64,000 bases of DNA, from positions 372,001 to 436,000 of the forward strand of contig NZ_CP101156.1 of NCBI RefSeq assembly GCF_024298845.1. The letters run 5' to 3'. The notes beneath the pieces are model-generated. The model saw only the letters and a program-made list of their open reading frames with translations. It searched no databases and had not been told where the DNA came from. Positions 22,675 to 31,367 of the stretch are shown here, in pieces (the first letter of the stretch is position 1; each line of letters starts with the position of its first letter). The position numbers were made by a program, and so were the translations under genes. Source of the DNA: Natronosalvus amylolyticus. Its GTDB lineage: Archaea; Halobacteriota; Halobacteria; Halobacteriales; Natrialbaceae.

Positions 22675-23676
22675 TCAGGGAAGGACCTGATTCTCGAGGT
22701 CCCGGTAGGAGCCGGTCTCTCGAATCGTGGTCACGTTCCTGGCGACGATATCGGCCAGTCGGTCGTAATAGCGCGGCGTGTACCCCGAGTTGTGTGGCGT
22801 GATACGAACGTTTTCGAACGTCCAGAGAGGATGCGATTCGGGCAACGGCTCCGGATCGGTTACGTCGAGGGCAGCCCCACGGATGCCGTTGCGACGAATC
22901 GCTCCCACGAGGGCGTCCGTGTCGACGACGGGGCCTCGAGCGACGTTGACCAGGACGGTCGACGGTGGGAGGGTGTCGAACGCATCCCGGTCGATGAGTC
23001 CGCGCGTTTGTTCGGTGAGCGGACAGGCGAGGACGAGATACTCGGTCCGCGAAAGTGCCTCGTAGACGTCCGCGTCGTCGTACCCGAACACTTCGTCAAC
23101 GGGACCGCCTTTTTCGGGAGAGTGGCGGATGCCCAGGCGTTCGACGCCGAACGGCTCGAGGCGTTCACAGACGGCCTGACCGATGGCCCCGAGTCCGACC
23201 ACTGTGACCGTCGACCCCTGTAACTCGTGGGTCTGGTAGTGACGCCACTCCCGCCGTCGCTGTCGGCGTTCCCCGACGTGAAACCGACGGGTAAACGCGA
23301 GCATCGAGCCGATGACGTGCTCGGCGATGTTTGGACCGTGGACGCCCGATGCGTTGGTGACTGCTACCGACCGGTCGGCCAGCGTCTCGAGGGGCAGGTG
23401 GCCCGTCCCGGCGTACGCACAGGCAAAGAGTCGGAGGTTCGCGGCGTGCTCGAGGAGCGATTCGTCGAACGTCATGCCAGTCACGATTGGCGTCTCGCGA
23501 ATGAGTTCTCGCTCTGCTGTCGGCGTGTCTGCCACGTTCACTGTCGTTTCCGGTAAGTGGCTACGAAGTTTCTCCGCGTACGCTCCAACCGGCATCCCGT
23601 GGGTGCCGCGACGCAACACGAGTACGTCCGGGTTCGAACTCGATTCTCCCGACGCGCCCGCACGGTTTCCTGTCAT
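22675..23676 (-). CDS. D-2-hydroxyacid dehydrogenase
   Basis: A 333-residue NAD(P)-dependent enzyme. The Rossmann motif is VVGLGAIGQAV, and the catalytic Arg, Glu and His are in NVARGPVV, DVTDPEPLPESHPLW and ITPHNSG. It interconverts 2-keto and 2-hydroxy acids, possibly glyoxylate/hydroxypyruvate or 3-phosphoglycerate-like substrates. Lack of a C-terminal ACT domain argues against biosynthetic SerA. The ATG at 23676 is chosen over an upstream one at 23724 because the extra 16 residues are basic and unlike the family. Confidence 0.9.
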   Translation of the reverse strand: MTGNRAGASGESSSNPDVLVLRRGTHGMPVGAYAEKLRSHLPETTVNVADTPTAERELIRETPIVTGMTFDESLLEHAANLRLFACAYAGTGHLPLETLADRSVAVTNASGVHGPNIAEHVIGSMLAFTRRFHVGERRQRRREWRHYQTHELQGSTVTVVGLGAIGQAVCERLEPFGVERLGIRHSPEKGGPVDEVFGYDDADVYEALSRTEYLVLACPLTEQTRGLIDRDAFDTLPPSTVLVNVARGPVVDTDALVGAIRRNGIRGAALDVTDPEPLPESHPLWTFENVRITPHNSGYTPRYYDRLADIVARNVTTIRETGSYRDLENQVLP

Positions 23677-23837
23677 ATCAGGGTACTCACGACGACCTGA
23701 CTTGAATCTGCGGTTTGTCGTCATTTCGAAACTGCGATAGTAAGTCGTGGAACTATCGAGGGGCTTGACCGATCCCCGCTCTACCCGAGTGTTTCAGGAC
23801 TTCTTATATCGCTATTCAGGCCGTCCGAGTGGCGCGA

Positions 23838-24626
23838 TCACTCGCCTTCGAAGGTTGGTGGCTCCTTCTCGAGAAAGGCCGCTAATCCTGCCGCATAATC
23901 GCCCGTATCGGCCAGTGACGTGATTCGTTCCTGTTCGAGGTCCAGGTGTTCGTTCAGGCTGTTGGTCGAAGAAGCACGGAAGAGTCGTTTGATTTCGCCG
24001 TAGGCTTTCGTCGGCCCGCTCGCCAGAGAGGTCGCGATCCCCTCGAGCCGATTATCGAAGGCTTCGTCGTCCACGACTTCGGTAGCGATTCCGATATCGA
24101 CCGCCTCGTCGGCACCGATCGGCTCGTCGAGGAACGCGATTCGCTGTGCCGTCCGACGACCAACCAGCCTGGGCAACAGCCAGGTCGCCCCGCCGTCGCC
24201 CGAGAGACCGATTTTTGGATACGCGTACTCGAATCGCGCATCGCTCGAGGCGAGAACGATATCGCTGGCCAGTGCCAGCCCCATCCCTCCCCCTGCGACG
24301 ACGCCGTTGACGCCGGCCACCACCGGAACGGGCGCATCGACGATCGTGGACACGGTATCGTGGAGGGGTTCGGCAATCGCCTCGAGACGGTCCGCGTCGG
24401 TCTCGTCGCCCTCGAACGTGGACAGGTCAGCGCCCGTGTTGAACACGCTACCGGTCCCGGTCAGAACGAGACAGCGCACAGATTCGTCGGCTGCGAGGTC
24501 GCTGACTCGCTCTGCGAGGGCGTTTGCCATCCGTTCGTCCATCGCGTTGTGTCGGTCAGTCCGCTCCATGACGACCCGTGCCACATCATCGTCCCATTCC
24601 GTCCGAATGTGCTTTGGTGCGCTCAT
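23838..24626 (-). CDS. Enoyl-CoA hydratase/isomerase family protein
   Basis: A 262-residue crotonase-fold protein. The first oxyanion-hole element is NTGADLSTF and the second is GVNGVVAGGGMGLALASDIVLAS, followed by PKIGLSGDGGATWLLPRLVG. The Gly-Asp-Gly in that last motif, in place of the usual Pro-Glu position, makes the exact reaction uncertain (hydratase, isomerase or PaaG-like). The ATG at 24626 begins MSAPKHIRTEWDDDVARV; the upstream 18 codons look non-coding. It stands alone, convergent with nothing close. Confidence 0.88.
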   Translation of the reverse strand: MSAPKHIRTEWDDDVARVVMERTDRHNAMDERMANALAERVSDLAADESVRCLVLTGTGSVFNTGADLSTFEGDETDADRLEAIAEPLHDTVSTIVDAPVPVVAGVNGVVAGGGMGLALASDIVLASSDARFEYAYPKIGLSGDGGATWLLPRLVGRRTAQRIAFLDEPIGADEAVDIGIATEVVDDEAFDNRLEGIATSLASGPTKAYGEIKRLFRASSTNSLNEHLDLEQERITSLADTGDYAAGLAAFLEKEPPTFEGE

Positions 24627-24758
24627 AGCTGTCTCGAGGCTCGAGTCGAAGAAAAAACCGGTCGGTTTGTGTTCCGTCATTGGATTTGCCGTAACTGTGT
24701 GCTAGGCCGCGACCATCCCGGTTCGTCGCTGGCTGGTGAGCGAGTACAACGAACCCTA

Positions 24759-25403
24759 TTACAGTGTGAACGACCCCAGCAGTTTCCGTTCGGCTTGCCG
24801 TCGATGCTCGTCCGCGGTCCGCCGGTCGATACCGACTCGGTCTGCGACGGTTTCCATCGAAACCCCGCGGGGGACCTCGTAGTAACCGCCCTCGACGGCA
24901 CACCGAACCACCTCTCGCTGACGTGGTGACAGCGACGGAGTCGATTGACCCACCCCCGACAGCGACCGGTCGATGTCGGTGACGGCGAGTTCACGTTTCG
25001 ACTCCACAGTCACGGAAAACGATTCGAGCAACGCGCGGTAGTACTCGGTAAGCTTCGATGGGTCGAGGGCGATGACGCGAATCAATCGTGCTCCGTCCCG
25101 ATACCGAATCGGGGGTAACAACAGGCAATCGTAGCCCTCGAGGTCGGTGTCAGCGACGGACATGCCGTGCGTTTTGACACAGGTTTCTGTCGCCACGACG
25201 AGTTTCGTCCCCTCGACGATCGAATCCGACACGCCGACGAACCTATCGACTCGCTCGAGAACGTCTTCGACGGTTCCCCGCGGACACTCGATGACGAGCA
25301 GGTCGCTGTGGTCGTTACACCACAGCGACACCGAGGCACTATACTCGGCCGTAATCTCGTCGAACGGACTGTCGCCGACGAGGCGAAACGTGGCTTCGTG
25401 CAT
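24759..25403 (-). CDS. HTH-10 (bacterio-opsin activator type) regulator, candidate hut regulator
   Basis: A 214-residue protein. The last 60 residues hold the HTH_10 domain ([52 protein letters not shown]). The N-terminal 140 residues are the usual beta-rich haloarchaeal sensor-like part without a recognisable PAS or GAF. It is transcribed away from hutUGIH, with 55-80 bp between the starts, so it is the natural candidate for their regulator. The ATG at 25403 is taken; a GTG three codons upstream is possible. Confidence 0.85.
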   Translation of the reverse strand: MHEATFRLVGDSPFDEITAEYSASVSLWCNDHSDLLVIECPRGTVEDVLERVDRFVGVSDSIVEGTKLVVATETCVKTHGMSVADTDLEGYDCLLLPPIRYRDGARLIRVIALDPSKLTEYYRALLESFSVTVESKRELAVTDIDRSLSGVGQSTPSLSPRQREVVRCAVEGGYYEVPRGVSMETVADRVGIDRRTADEHRRQAERKLLGSFTL

Positions 25404-25420
25404 ACCGTACACACAGCGCC

Positions 25421-25430
25421 ATTATATAAA
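25421..25430. promoter_or_regulatory. Symmetric TATA box between the hut regulator and hutU
   Basis: ATTATATAAA contains the perfect palindrome TTATATAA. It is the only AT-rich block in the short divergent gap. It lies about 33 bp from an in-frame ATG at 25459 on the hut side and about 22 bp from the regulator ATG on the other. Archaeal TATA boxes usually sit about 26 bp before the transcript start, so one box could serve both directions or make them compete. Confidence 0.6.
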
Positions 25431-25485
25431 ACACCAGGCGTACGGCTACTCGAAACCCATGTCGATTCGTGATGAATGCGTGACT

Positions 25486-27228
25486 ATGTCCGATCAATCC
25501 GCTCGAGCGACCGACACAATCGGCGAACCGAGCGAGCAGTGGATCGAGTACCAAGGTGCGAACACGGGATCGAATCTCGAGTGTCGGGGCTGGCGACAGG
25601 AGGCGGCACTCCGAATGTTAAACAACAACCTCGACCCCGAGGTTGCCGAGGACCCGGAATCGCTCGTCGTCTACGGGGGGACCGGTCGCGCGGCGCGCTC
25701 GTGGGACGCCTACGATGGTATTTGTTCGCAACTACGAGATCTCGGCGACGAAGAAACCCTGCTGGTCCAGAGCGGGAAACCGGTTGGCCGATTCGAGACA
25801 CACGAGCGCGCACCGCGTGTGCTCATCGCCAACTCGAACCTGGTTGGGCGCTGGGACGACTGGGAGCACTTCCACGAACTCGAGTCGAGGGGGCTAATTA
25901 TGTACGGGCAGATGACCGCCGGTTCCTGGGCGTACATCGGAACCCAGGGCATCATCCAGGGAACCTACGAGACGCTGGCCGAACTCTCGCGCCAGCACTT
26001 CCCCGACAATCGCGGCCTCGAGGGAAAGATTGTCGTCACCGCCGGACTGGGTGGGATGGGCGGGGCACAACCACTGGCCGTCACGATGAATCACGGCGTC
26101 TGTATCGCTGCCGACGTCGACGAGCGACGGATCGAGCGTCGCCTCGAGACCGAGTACTGTCAGGAGCGCGCCCCGGACCTCGAGACGGCAATCGAGCGGG
26201 CAAGGGCGGCCGCCGAGTCTGGCGAGGCATACAGCGTCGCCGTCCACATGAACGCCGCCGATATGCTCGAGGCGATGGACGAACGAGGGTTCGTCCCGGA
26301 CGTTATCACCGATCAGACCAGCGCACACGACGAGCTCGAGGGGTACTACCCGTCGGGGTACACCGTCGAGGAAGCCGAAGCGCTTCGAGAACGCGACCCC
26401 GAGGCGTACGTCGAAGCGAGCCTCGAGACGATGGAACGACACGTCGACGGTATTCTAGCGATGCAGAAGGCGGGAGCCATCGCGTTCGAATACGGAAACA
26501 ACATTCGTGGCCAGGTGGCCGACCATCGCGACCACGAGCGAGCCTTCGATTTCCCGGGGTTCGTTCCGGCCTACATCAGGCCGTTGTTCTGTGCGGGCAA
26601 GGGGCCGTTCCGCTGGGTTGCCCTCTCTGGCGACCCCGCCGACATTCATCGAACCGACGACGCGGTTCGTGAACTGTTTCCCGAAAAAGACCACCTTCGC
26701 CGCTGGATCGACCTCGCACAGGAGCAAGTCGCCTTCCAGGGGCTTCCTTCTCGCGTCTGTTGGCTCGGCTTCAGTCGCGACGAGGACGGACTGACCGAAC
26801 GAGCGCGTTTTGCCCTCCGAATCAACGACCTGGTTGCCGACGGCGAGATTTCAGCCCCCATCGTCGTCACGCGCGACCACCTCGACGCCGGGTCTGTCGC
26901 GAGTCCGAACCGGGAAACGGAAGCTATGCGCGACGGGTCGGATGCGGTCGCCGACTGGCCGATTCTCAACGCCCTGCTCAACACGGCCGCAGGAGCCGAC
27001 ATCGTCAGCGTCCACAACGGCGGTGGCGTCGGCATCGGCAACTCGCTGCACACGAACAACCACGTCGTGCTCGACGGGACGGACCTCGCCGCCGAGAAGG
27101 CCCGGCGCGTCTTTACGACCGATCCCGGCATGGGCGTGATTCGCCACGCCGACGCCGGCTACGACGAGGCCCTCGAGGAAGCACGAAACTCCGACGTCAC
27201 GATTCCGATGGGAGGTGACTCCCGGTGA
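25486..27228 (+). CDS. hutU: Urocanate hydratase
   Basis: A 580-residue urocanase, the second step of histidine breakdown (urocanate to imidazolonepropionate). Visible motifs include [24 protein letters not shown], the NAD-binding [26 protein letters not shown] and the catalytic-Cys segment [16 protein letters not shown]. An in-frame ATG at 25459 would add nine residues (MSIRDECVT) and fits a leaderless transcript from the TATA box; MSDQ at 25486 is the more family-like start. It is the first gene of the hutUGIH operon. Confidence 0.95.
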   Translation: MSDQSARATDTIGEPSEQWIEYQGANTGSNLECRGWRQEAALRMLNNNLDPEVAEDPESLVVYGGTGRAARSWDAYDGICSQLRDLGDEETLLVQSGKPVGRFETHERAPRVLIANSNLVGRWDDWEHFHELESRGLIMYGQMTAGSWAYIGTQGIIQGTYETLAELSRQHFPDNRGLEGKIVVTAGLGGMGGAQPLAVTMNHGVCIAADVDERRIERRLETEYCQERAPDLETAIERARAAAESGEAYSVAVHMNAADMLEAMDERGFVPDVITDQTSAHDELEGYYPSGYTVEEAEALRERDPEAYVEASLETMERHVDGILAMQKAGAIAFEYGNNIRGQVADHRDHERAFDFPGFVPAYIRPLFCAGKGPFRWVALSGDPADIHRTDDAVRELFPEKDHLRRWIDLAQEQVAFQGLPSRVCWLGFSRDEDGLTERARFALRINDLVADGEISAPIVVTRDHLDAGSVASPNRETEAMRDGSDAVADWPILNALLNTAAGADIVSVHNGGGVGIGNSLHTNNHVVLDGTDLAAEKARRVFTTDPGMGVIRHADAGYDEALEEARNSDVTIPMGGDSR

Positions 27229-28193
27229 CTGCGTTCGGACGGCCTCCGGCGTGGGAGTCCCTCTCGAGCGATCCGAACGACACCACCTTCGGCGATGTGA
27301 TCGAAGCGACGTCCCTCGAGGCCACGACCGAGGACGCGGATTGCCCCGTCGGCGAGGCTATAGCTGCGTACGATGCCGTCCTCGTCGGCGAGCCTTACGA
27401 TGGAGCCGTTATCGGCAGACAGGGTGCCAGCGAAGGGCCGCAAGCGATACGCGCGGCCCTGGCGGGCGTGAAAACCCATCACTTCGACCGTGGGCCGGTC
27501 GAGAACAGTTGGTCAATCGCCGATATCGGCGACATCGAAATACAGGAAGGGGGCGTTGCGACGGTACAATCTGCACTCGAGCGGGCGATTACGCCCCTGT
27601 ACGAACACGGCGTTCGACCGGTCTTTTTGGGCGGGGATAATTCGCTCACGGTCCCCAACGTGGGCGCTGCCATCGAGGCCCTCCCCGGCAGCGTTGGGGT
27701 AATCAGCCTCGATGCTCACCTCGATTGTCGCGAACCCACCGACGGCCCCTCGAGCGGGACACCGTATTATCAGCTTCACGAACGCGGACTGGACGCCTTC
27801 ACCGTCGTCGGTGCGAGGCACTTCGAGACCTCGAGCGCGTACGCGGGTTTCGTCGATGAACAGGGTGGAACTATCGTCACTGCCGACGCCGTTGGACGCG
27901 ATTTCGACGCGGCCGTCACAAAAGCGCTCGATGCGGTCTCCGACGTCGACCACGTCTTTTGCAGCCTGGATATGGACGTCCTCGATGCGACGGCCGCTCC
28001 GGGCGTGAGCGCACCGACACCTGGCGGACTCACGACGCGAGAACTGTACGCGCTGCTCGGCCGACTCGGGGCCGAAGACAGACTCGTCGGCTTCGAGGTT
28101 GTCGAGTGTGCACCGCCGCTCGAGGACGGATCGATGACGAGCGACGCGGCTGCTCGAGCGATCGCCCACCTGCTTTCGGGGTGGTCACGATGA
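27225..28193 (+). CDS. hutG: Formimidoylglutamase, ureohydrolase family
   Basis: A 322-residue arginase-fold enzyme that removes formamide from formimidoylglutamate. It starts with GTG in a GTGA overlap with hutU. Two of the metal motifs are standard ([34 protein letters not shown]). The first reads LGGDNSLTV, with Asn where arginases have a Mn-binding His. An Asn at this site has been described for a trypanosomal formiminoglutamase (from memory), so the enzyme may bind its second metal weakly. Context in the hut operon supports the assignment. Confidence 0.88.
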   Translation: MTAFGRPPAWESLSSDPNDTTFGDVIEATSLEATTEDADCPVGEAIAAYDAVLVGEPYDGAVIGRQGASEGPQAIRAALAGVKTHHFDRGPVENSWSIADIGDIEIQEGGVATVQSALERAITPLYEHGVRPVFLGGDNSLTVPNVGAAIEALPGSVGVISLDAHLDCREPTDGPSSGTPYYQLHERGLDAFTVVGARHFETSSAYAGFVDEQGGTIVTADAVGRDFDAAVTKALDAVSDVDHVFCSLDMDVLDATAAPGVSAPTPGGLTTRELYALLGRLGAEDRLVGFEVVECAPPLEDGSMTSDAAARAIAHLLSGWSR

Positions 28194-29500
28194 GTGCTGA
28201 GAACGGCGCCGGAACCGCGGGCCACAAAACTATCGTCTACAACGCGGGCGAACTCGCCGTCGGGCCGGAGGGGTCGGCGGGTAACGACGATCTCCGCGTG
28301 CTCACCGACGGCGCGCTCGTTGCGGTCGACGGCACCGTCGTCTCGGTCGGCTCGAGCGAGGAGATTACCCGATCGTATCCGCCTGAAAACGCGGATACCG
28401 TTATCGACGCCGATGGTGATGCGGTCGTCCCGGGGTTCGTCGACCCGCATACACATGCGGTGTTCGCCGGCGATCGCTCCGACGAGTTCGAGGCCAAACT
28501 CGAGGGAACCACCTACCAGGAACTGCTCGCAGACGGCGGGGGCATTTTGCGAACGGTTCGAGCGACCCGCGAGGCATCCCTCGAGGAACTCGTGGCGAAC
28601 CTGCGTACGCATCTCGACGTGATGCTGGCCCACGGAACGACAACTGCCGAGGTGAAATCGGGCTACGGACTCGACACCGATACGGAGTGTCGGTTGCTCG
28701 AGGCCATCTCGATAGTCGACGACAGTCACCCGGTCGACCTCGTGGCGACGTTCCTCGGTGCCCACGCGGTGCCCCCCGAAACGGACGCGGATGCTTACGT
28801 CGAGCAGGTTATCGACGAACAGTTGCTGGCCGTCGCCAATCAGGGCATCGCCAGGTTCTGTGACGTGTTCTGTGAAGACGGCGTGTTCTCGGTTGAACAA
28901 TCTCGCCGGGTCCTCGAAGCCGGACTCGAGTTCGGGTTGACGCCGAAGGTTCACGCCGAAGAACTCTCCCATCTCGGCGGGACGAAGCTGGCAGCCGATC
29001 TCGAGGCAGCCAGCGCGGACCACTTGTTGTACTCGAGCGAAGACGACATCGACGCCCTCGTCGCGGCCAACACCGTCCCCGTGTTATTGCCAGGGACGGC
29101 CTTCGGACTCGGGGAGTCGTATGCCGATGCACGCGGGATGCTCGAAGCAGGAGCACCGGTCGCTCTCGCCACCGATTTCAACCCGAACTGTTTTGGGCGA
29201 AGTATGACCTTCACCCAGACACTGGCGTGTGTCGGGATGGGAATGACCCCGGCGGAGGCACTGCTCGGGTCGACGACTAACGCGGCGATGGCACTCGATC
29301 TACCGGGTGAGACGGGCCGACTCGAGCCTGGGGCACCGGCTGATTTCCTCGTCGTCGACGGGCCCCGGTACGCGCACCTCGCGTACCAGTTGGACGGAAA
29401 CCCTGTCAGGACGGTCTGTAAAGACGGTCGAGTCGTAGCCGAGGGTGGACGACGTGTCGACACCGACAGCGACCGATTCGAGGCGGAGGGGACACGATGA
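28190..29500 (+). CDS. hutI: Imidazolonepropionase
   Basis: A 436-residue amidohydrolase, the third step of the pathway. It has the metal motif VPGFVDPHTHAVFAGDRSDEF, GGGILRTVRATREAS, KSGYGLDTDTE, HAEELSHLGG and the late Asp in ALATDFNPN. The start is ATG 28190, in an ATGA overlap with hutG. The open frame continues upstream inside hutG but in the wrong context. Acidic residues between the first strands are typical of haloarchaea. Confidence 0.95.
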   Translation: MSAENGAGTAGHKTIVYNAGELAVGPEGSAGNDDLRVLTDGALVAVDGTVVSVGSSEEITRSYPPENADTVIDADGDAVVPGFVDPHTHAVFAGDRSDEFEAKLEGTTYQELLADGGGILRTVRATREASLEELVANLRTHLDVMLAHGTTTAEVKSGYGLDTDTECRLLEAISIVDDSHPVDLVATFLGAHAVPPETDADAYVEQVIDEQLLAVANQGIARFCDVFCEDGVFSVEQSRRVLEAGLEFGLTPKVHAEELSHLGGTKLAADLEAASADHLLYSSEDDIDALVAANTVPVLLPGTAFGLGESYADARGMLEAGAPVALATDFNPNCFGRSMTFTQTLACVGMGMTPAEALLGSTTNAAMALDLPGETGRLEPGAPADFLVVDGPRYAHLAYQLDGNPVRTVCKDGRVVAEGGRRVDTDSDRFEAEGTR

Positions 29501-31173
29501 CTGACGTGATCGAACTCGATGGAGAGTCGCTTACCCCTGAGGCCGTCGCGGCCGTCGCTCGTGATCACGCCAAAGTCCGGATAACAGACGAGGCCCGGGA
29601 CCGTGTCCGCGCCTCGAGAGCCCGCGTCGAAGACGTCATCGAAAGCGGCGAGCCGGTGTATGGTCTCAATACCGGGTTTGGTGAACTCGTGGACGAACGA
29701 ATTCCTGCCGACCGTATCGAACAGTTGCAGACGAACCTCATTCGCAGCCACGCGGCTGGAAGCGGGCGTGAACTGCGCGTCGAGGAAGTTCGTGCCATGA
29801 TGGTCTGTCGGGTCAACGCACTGGTCAAAGGCTACTCGGGCGTCAGGCCCATAGTCGTCGATCACCTCGCCACGTTACTCAACTGTGGTGTCCATCCCGT
29901 CGTTCGCTCTCGAGGCAGTCTTGGGGCGAGTGGTGACCTCGCCCCACTTTCCCACATGGCGCTGGTCCTCCTCGGCGAAGGTGAGGCTATGTTGACCGAT
30001 GGAGCCGGGCAAGCCGAAACCGACGACTCGAGGGACGGCGGATCACCTCCCGATGGCAGCGCCATGCGCGTCACTGGCGACGTCGCCCTCGAGGCTGTCG
30101 ACCTCGAACCACTGTCGCTGGCCCCCAAGGAAGGGCTGGCGCTGATCAACGGGACCCAGCTGACGGTTGGCCTCGCCTCGCTGGTCGTCGTCGACGCCGA
30201 ACGTCTCGTGCAGGCGGCGGATGCGACCGGCGCGCTGACGACCGAAGTCACACTTGGGACGACTGCGAGTTCCGATCTGGCAATTCAGGACGTCAGACCA
30301 CACGCAGGCCAGGCGACGAGCGCTGCTACCGTTCGGGCGTTGACAGCAGATAGCCAGATTGTCGAATCACACCGAAACTGTGACCGTGTTCAGGATGCGT
30401 ACTCGTTACGGTGTCTCCCGCAGGTCCACGGCGCCGTTCGTGACGCCATCGCCCATCTTCGAACGGGTGTCGAAATCGAGTTGAACAGTGCGACCGACAA
30501 TCCGCTGGTGTTCCCTGCTGAAAGCGTCGATGACCGTGCCTCCGGCACCGACGTCGGTGCGGTCATCTCGGGTGGGAACTTCCACGGCCAACCGCTGGCA
30601 CTCCGCCTCGAGTACGCCAGACTCGCACTTATCGACCTGGCGGCCATCGCCGAACGTCGAATCGACCGATTGCTCAACCCGAACCTCCAGGAGCCACATT
30701 TGCCCCCATTTCTCGCACCTGACAGTGGCGTCCAGTCCGGGTACATGATCGCCCAGTACACCGCGGCCGCGTTGCTCAACGAGTGTCGGTCTCTCGGCGC
30801 GGCCTCGAGTGACAACACTCCGGTGAGCGGTGGGCAAGAAGACCACGTCAGTATGAGCGCCCAATCTGCGCTAAACACCCGTCGAACGCTCGAGAACGCC
30901 CGACGGATCGTCGCCACCGAAGCCATCTGTGGCGCGCAGGCCGCCGAATATGTGGACGCGGCCATCGAAGCAGGATTCGTCGACGACACTGCGTTCGACG
31001 ACTCCTCGCGGCCACACGGGCTCGGCGCGGGCACCGCTGTGCTTTACGAGCAGATCAGAGCGGTCGTGCCGCCGCTCGAGGACGACCGCGTGCTGACACC
31101 CGAACTCGAGGAAGTCGCCGAGTTAATTCGGGTCGGTGCAATCGAAGACGCGCTCGAATCAGTGCTCGAGTAA
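29497..31173 (+). CDS. hutH: Histidine ammonia-lyase
   Basis: A 558-residue enzyme that deaminates histidine to urocanate, the first step of the pathway. The MIO cofactor triad Ala-Ser-Gly lies in GSLGASGDLAPLSH; other family blocks are YGLNTGFGEL, NGTQ, QDAYSLRCLPQVHGAV, NSATDNPLVF and GQEDHVSMSA. An insertion of about 20 hydrophilic residues (near 170-190, with DDSRDGGSPPDG) follows LLGEGEAML; most relatives are shorter here. It overlaps hutI by ATGA and ends the operon, followed by the palindromic element at 31196. Confidence 0.96.
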   Translation: MTDVIELDGESLTPEAVAAVARDHAKVRITDEARDRVRASRARVEDVIESGEPVYGLNTGFGELVDERIPADRIEQLQTNLIRSHAAGSGRELRVEEVRAMMVCRVNALVKGYSGVRPIVVDHLATLLNCGVHPVVRSRGSLGASGDLAPLSHMALVLLGEGEAMLTDGAGQAETDDSRDGGSPPDGSAMRVTGDVALEAVDLEPLSLAPKEGLALINGTQLTVGLASLVVVDAERLVQAADATGALTTEVTLGTTASSDLAIQDVRPHAGQATSAATVRALTADSQIVESHRNCDRVQDAYSLRCLPQVHGAVRDAIAHLRTGVEIELNSATDNPLVFPAESVDDRASGTDVGAVISGGNFHGQPLALRLEYARLALIDLAAIAERRIDRLLNPNLQEPHLPPFLAPDSGVQSGYMIAQYTAAALLNECRSLGAASSDNTPVSGGQEDHVSMSAQSALNTRRTLENARRIVATEAICGAQAAEYVDAAIEAGFVDDTAFDDSSRPHGLGAGTAVLYEQIRAVVPPLEDDRVLTPELEEVAELIRVGAIEDALESVLE

Positions 31174-31195
31174 GGTGTCGAGGTGAGGTTGGCTC

Positions 31196-31295
31196 ATAGG
31201 GAGTATCGTAGCCAGCCGGCGTTTTCGAAGGACGGCTGTCGACGCTGTGCCTCGATTCTTCGTCGGTACCGATGAACTCATACGATAATCTCTCT
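31196..31295 (-). repeat. ~100-bp palindrome-ended element, copy E
   Basis: This element has imperfect inverted ends (ATAGGGAGTATCGTA at left; TACGATAATCTCTCT at right). Its reverse complement matches copy D (55952-56052) in the ends and in the inner blocks GANTTCAT and CCGG(T/C)TGGCTACGAT. It lies between the convergent hutH and the 31.4-kb regulator gene, where it may also act as a terminator. Confidence 0.65.
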
Positions 31296-31367
31296 CAGTG
31301 TCCGAGTGGTTTTCCGGAGACGGGTAAACCGGTATTCGAGTAGGTTCGCGAAAAGATCGAACTGGTT

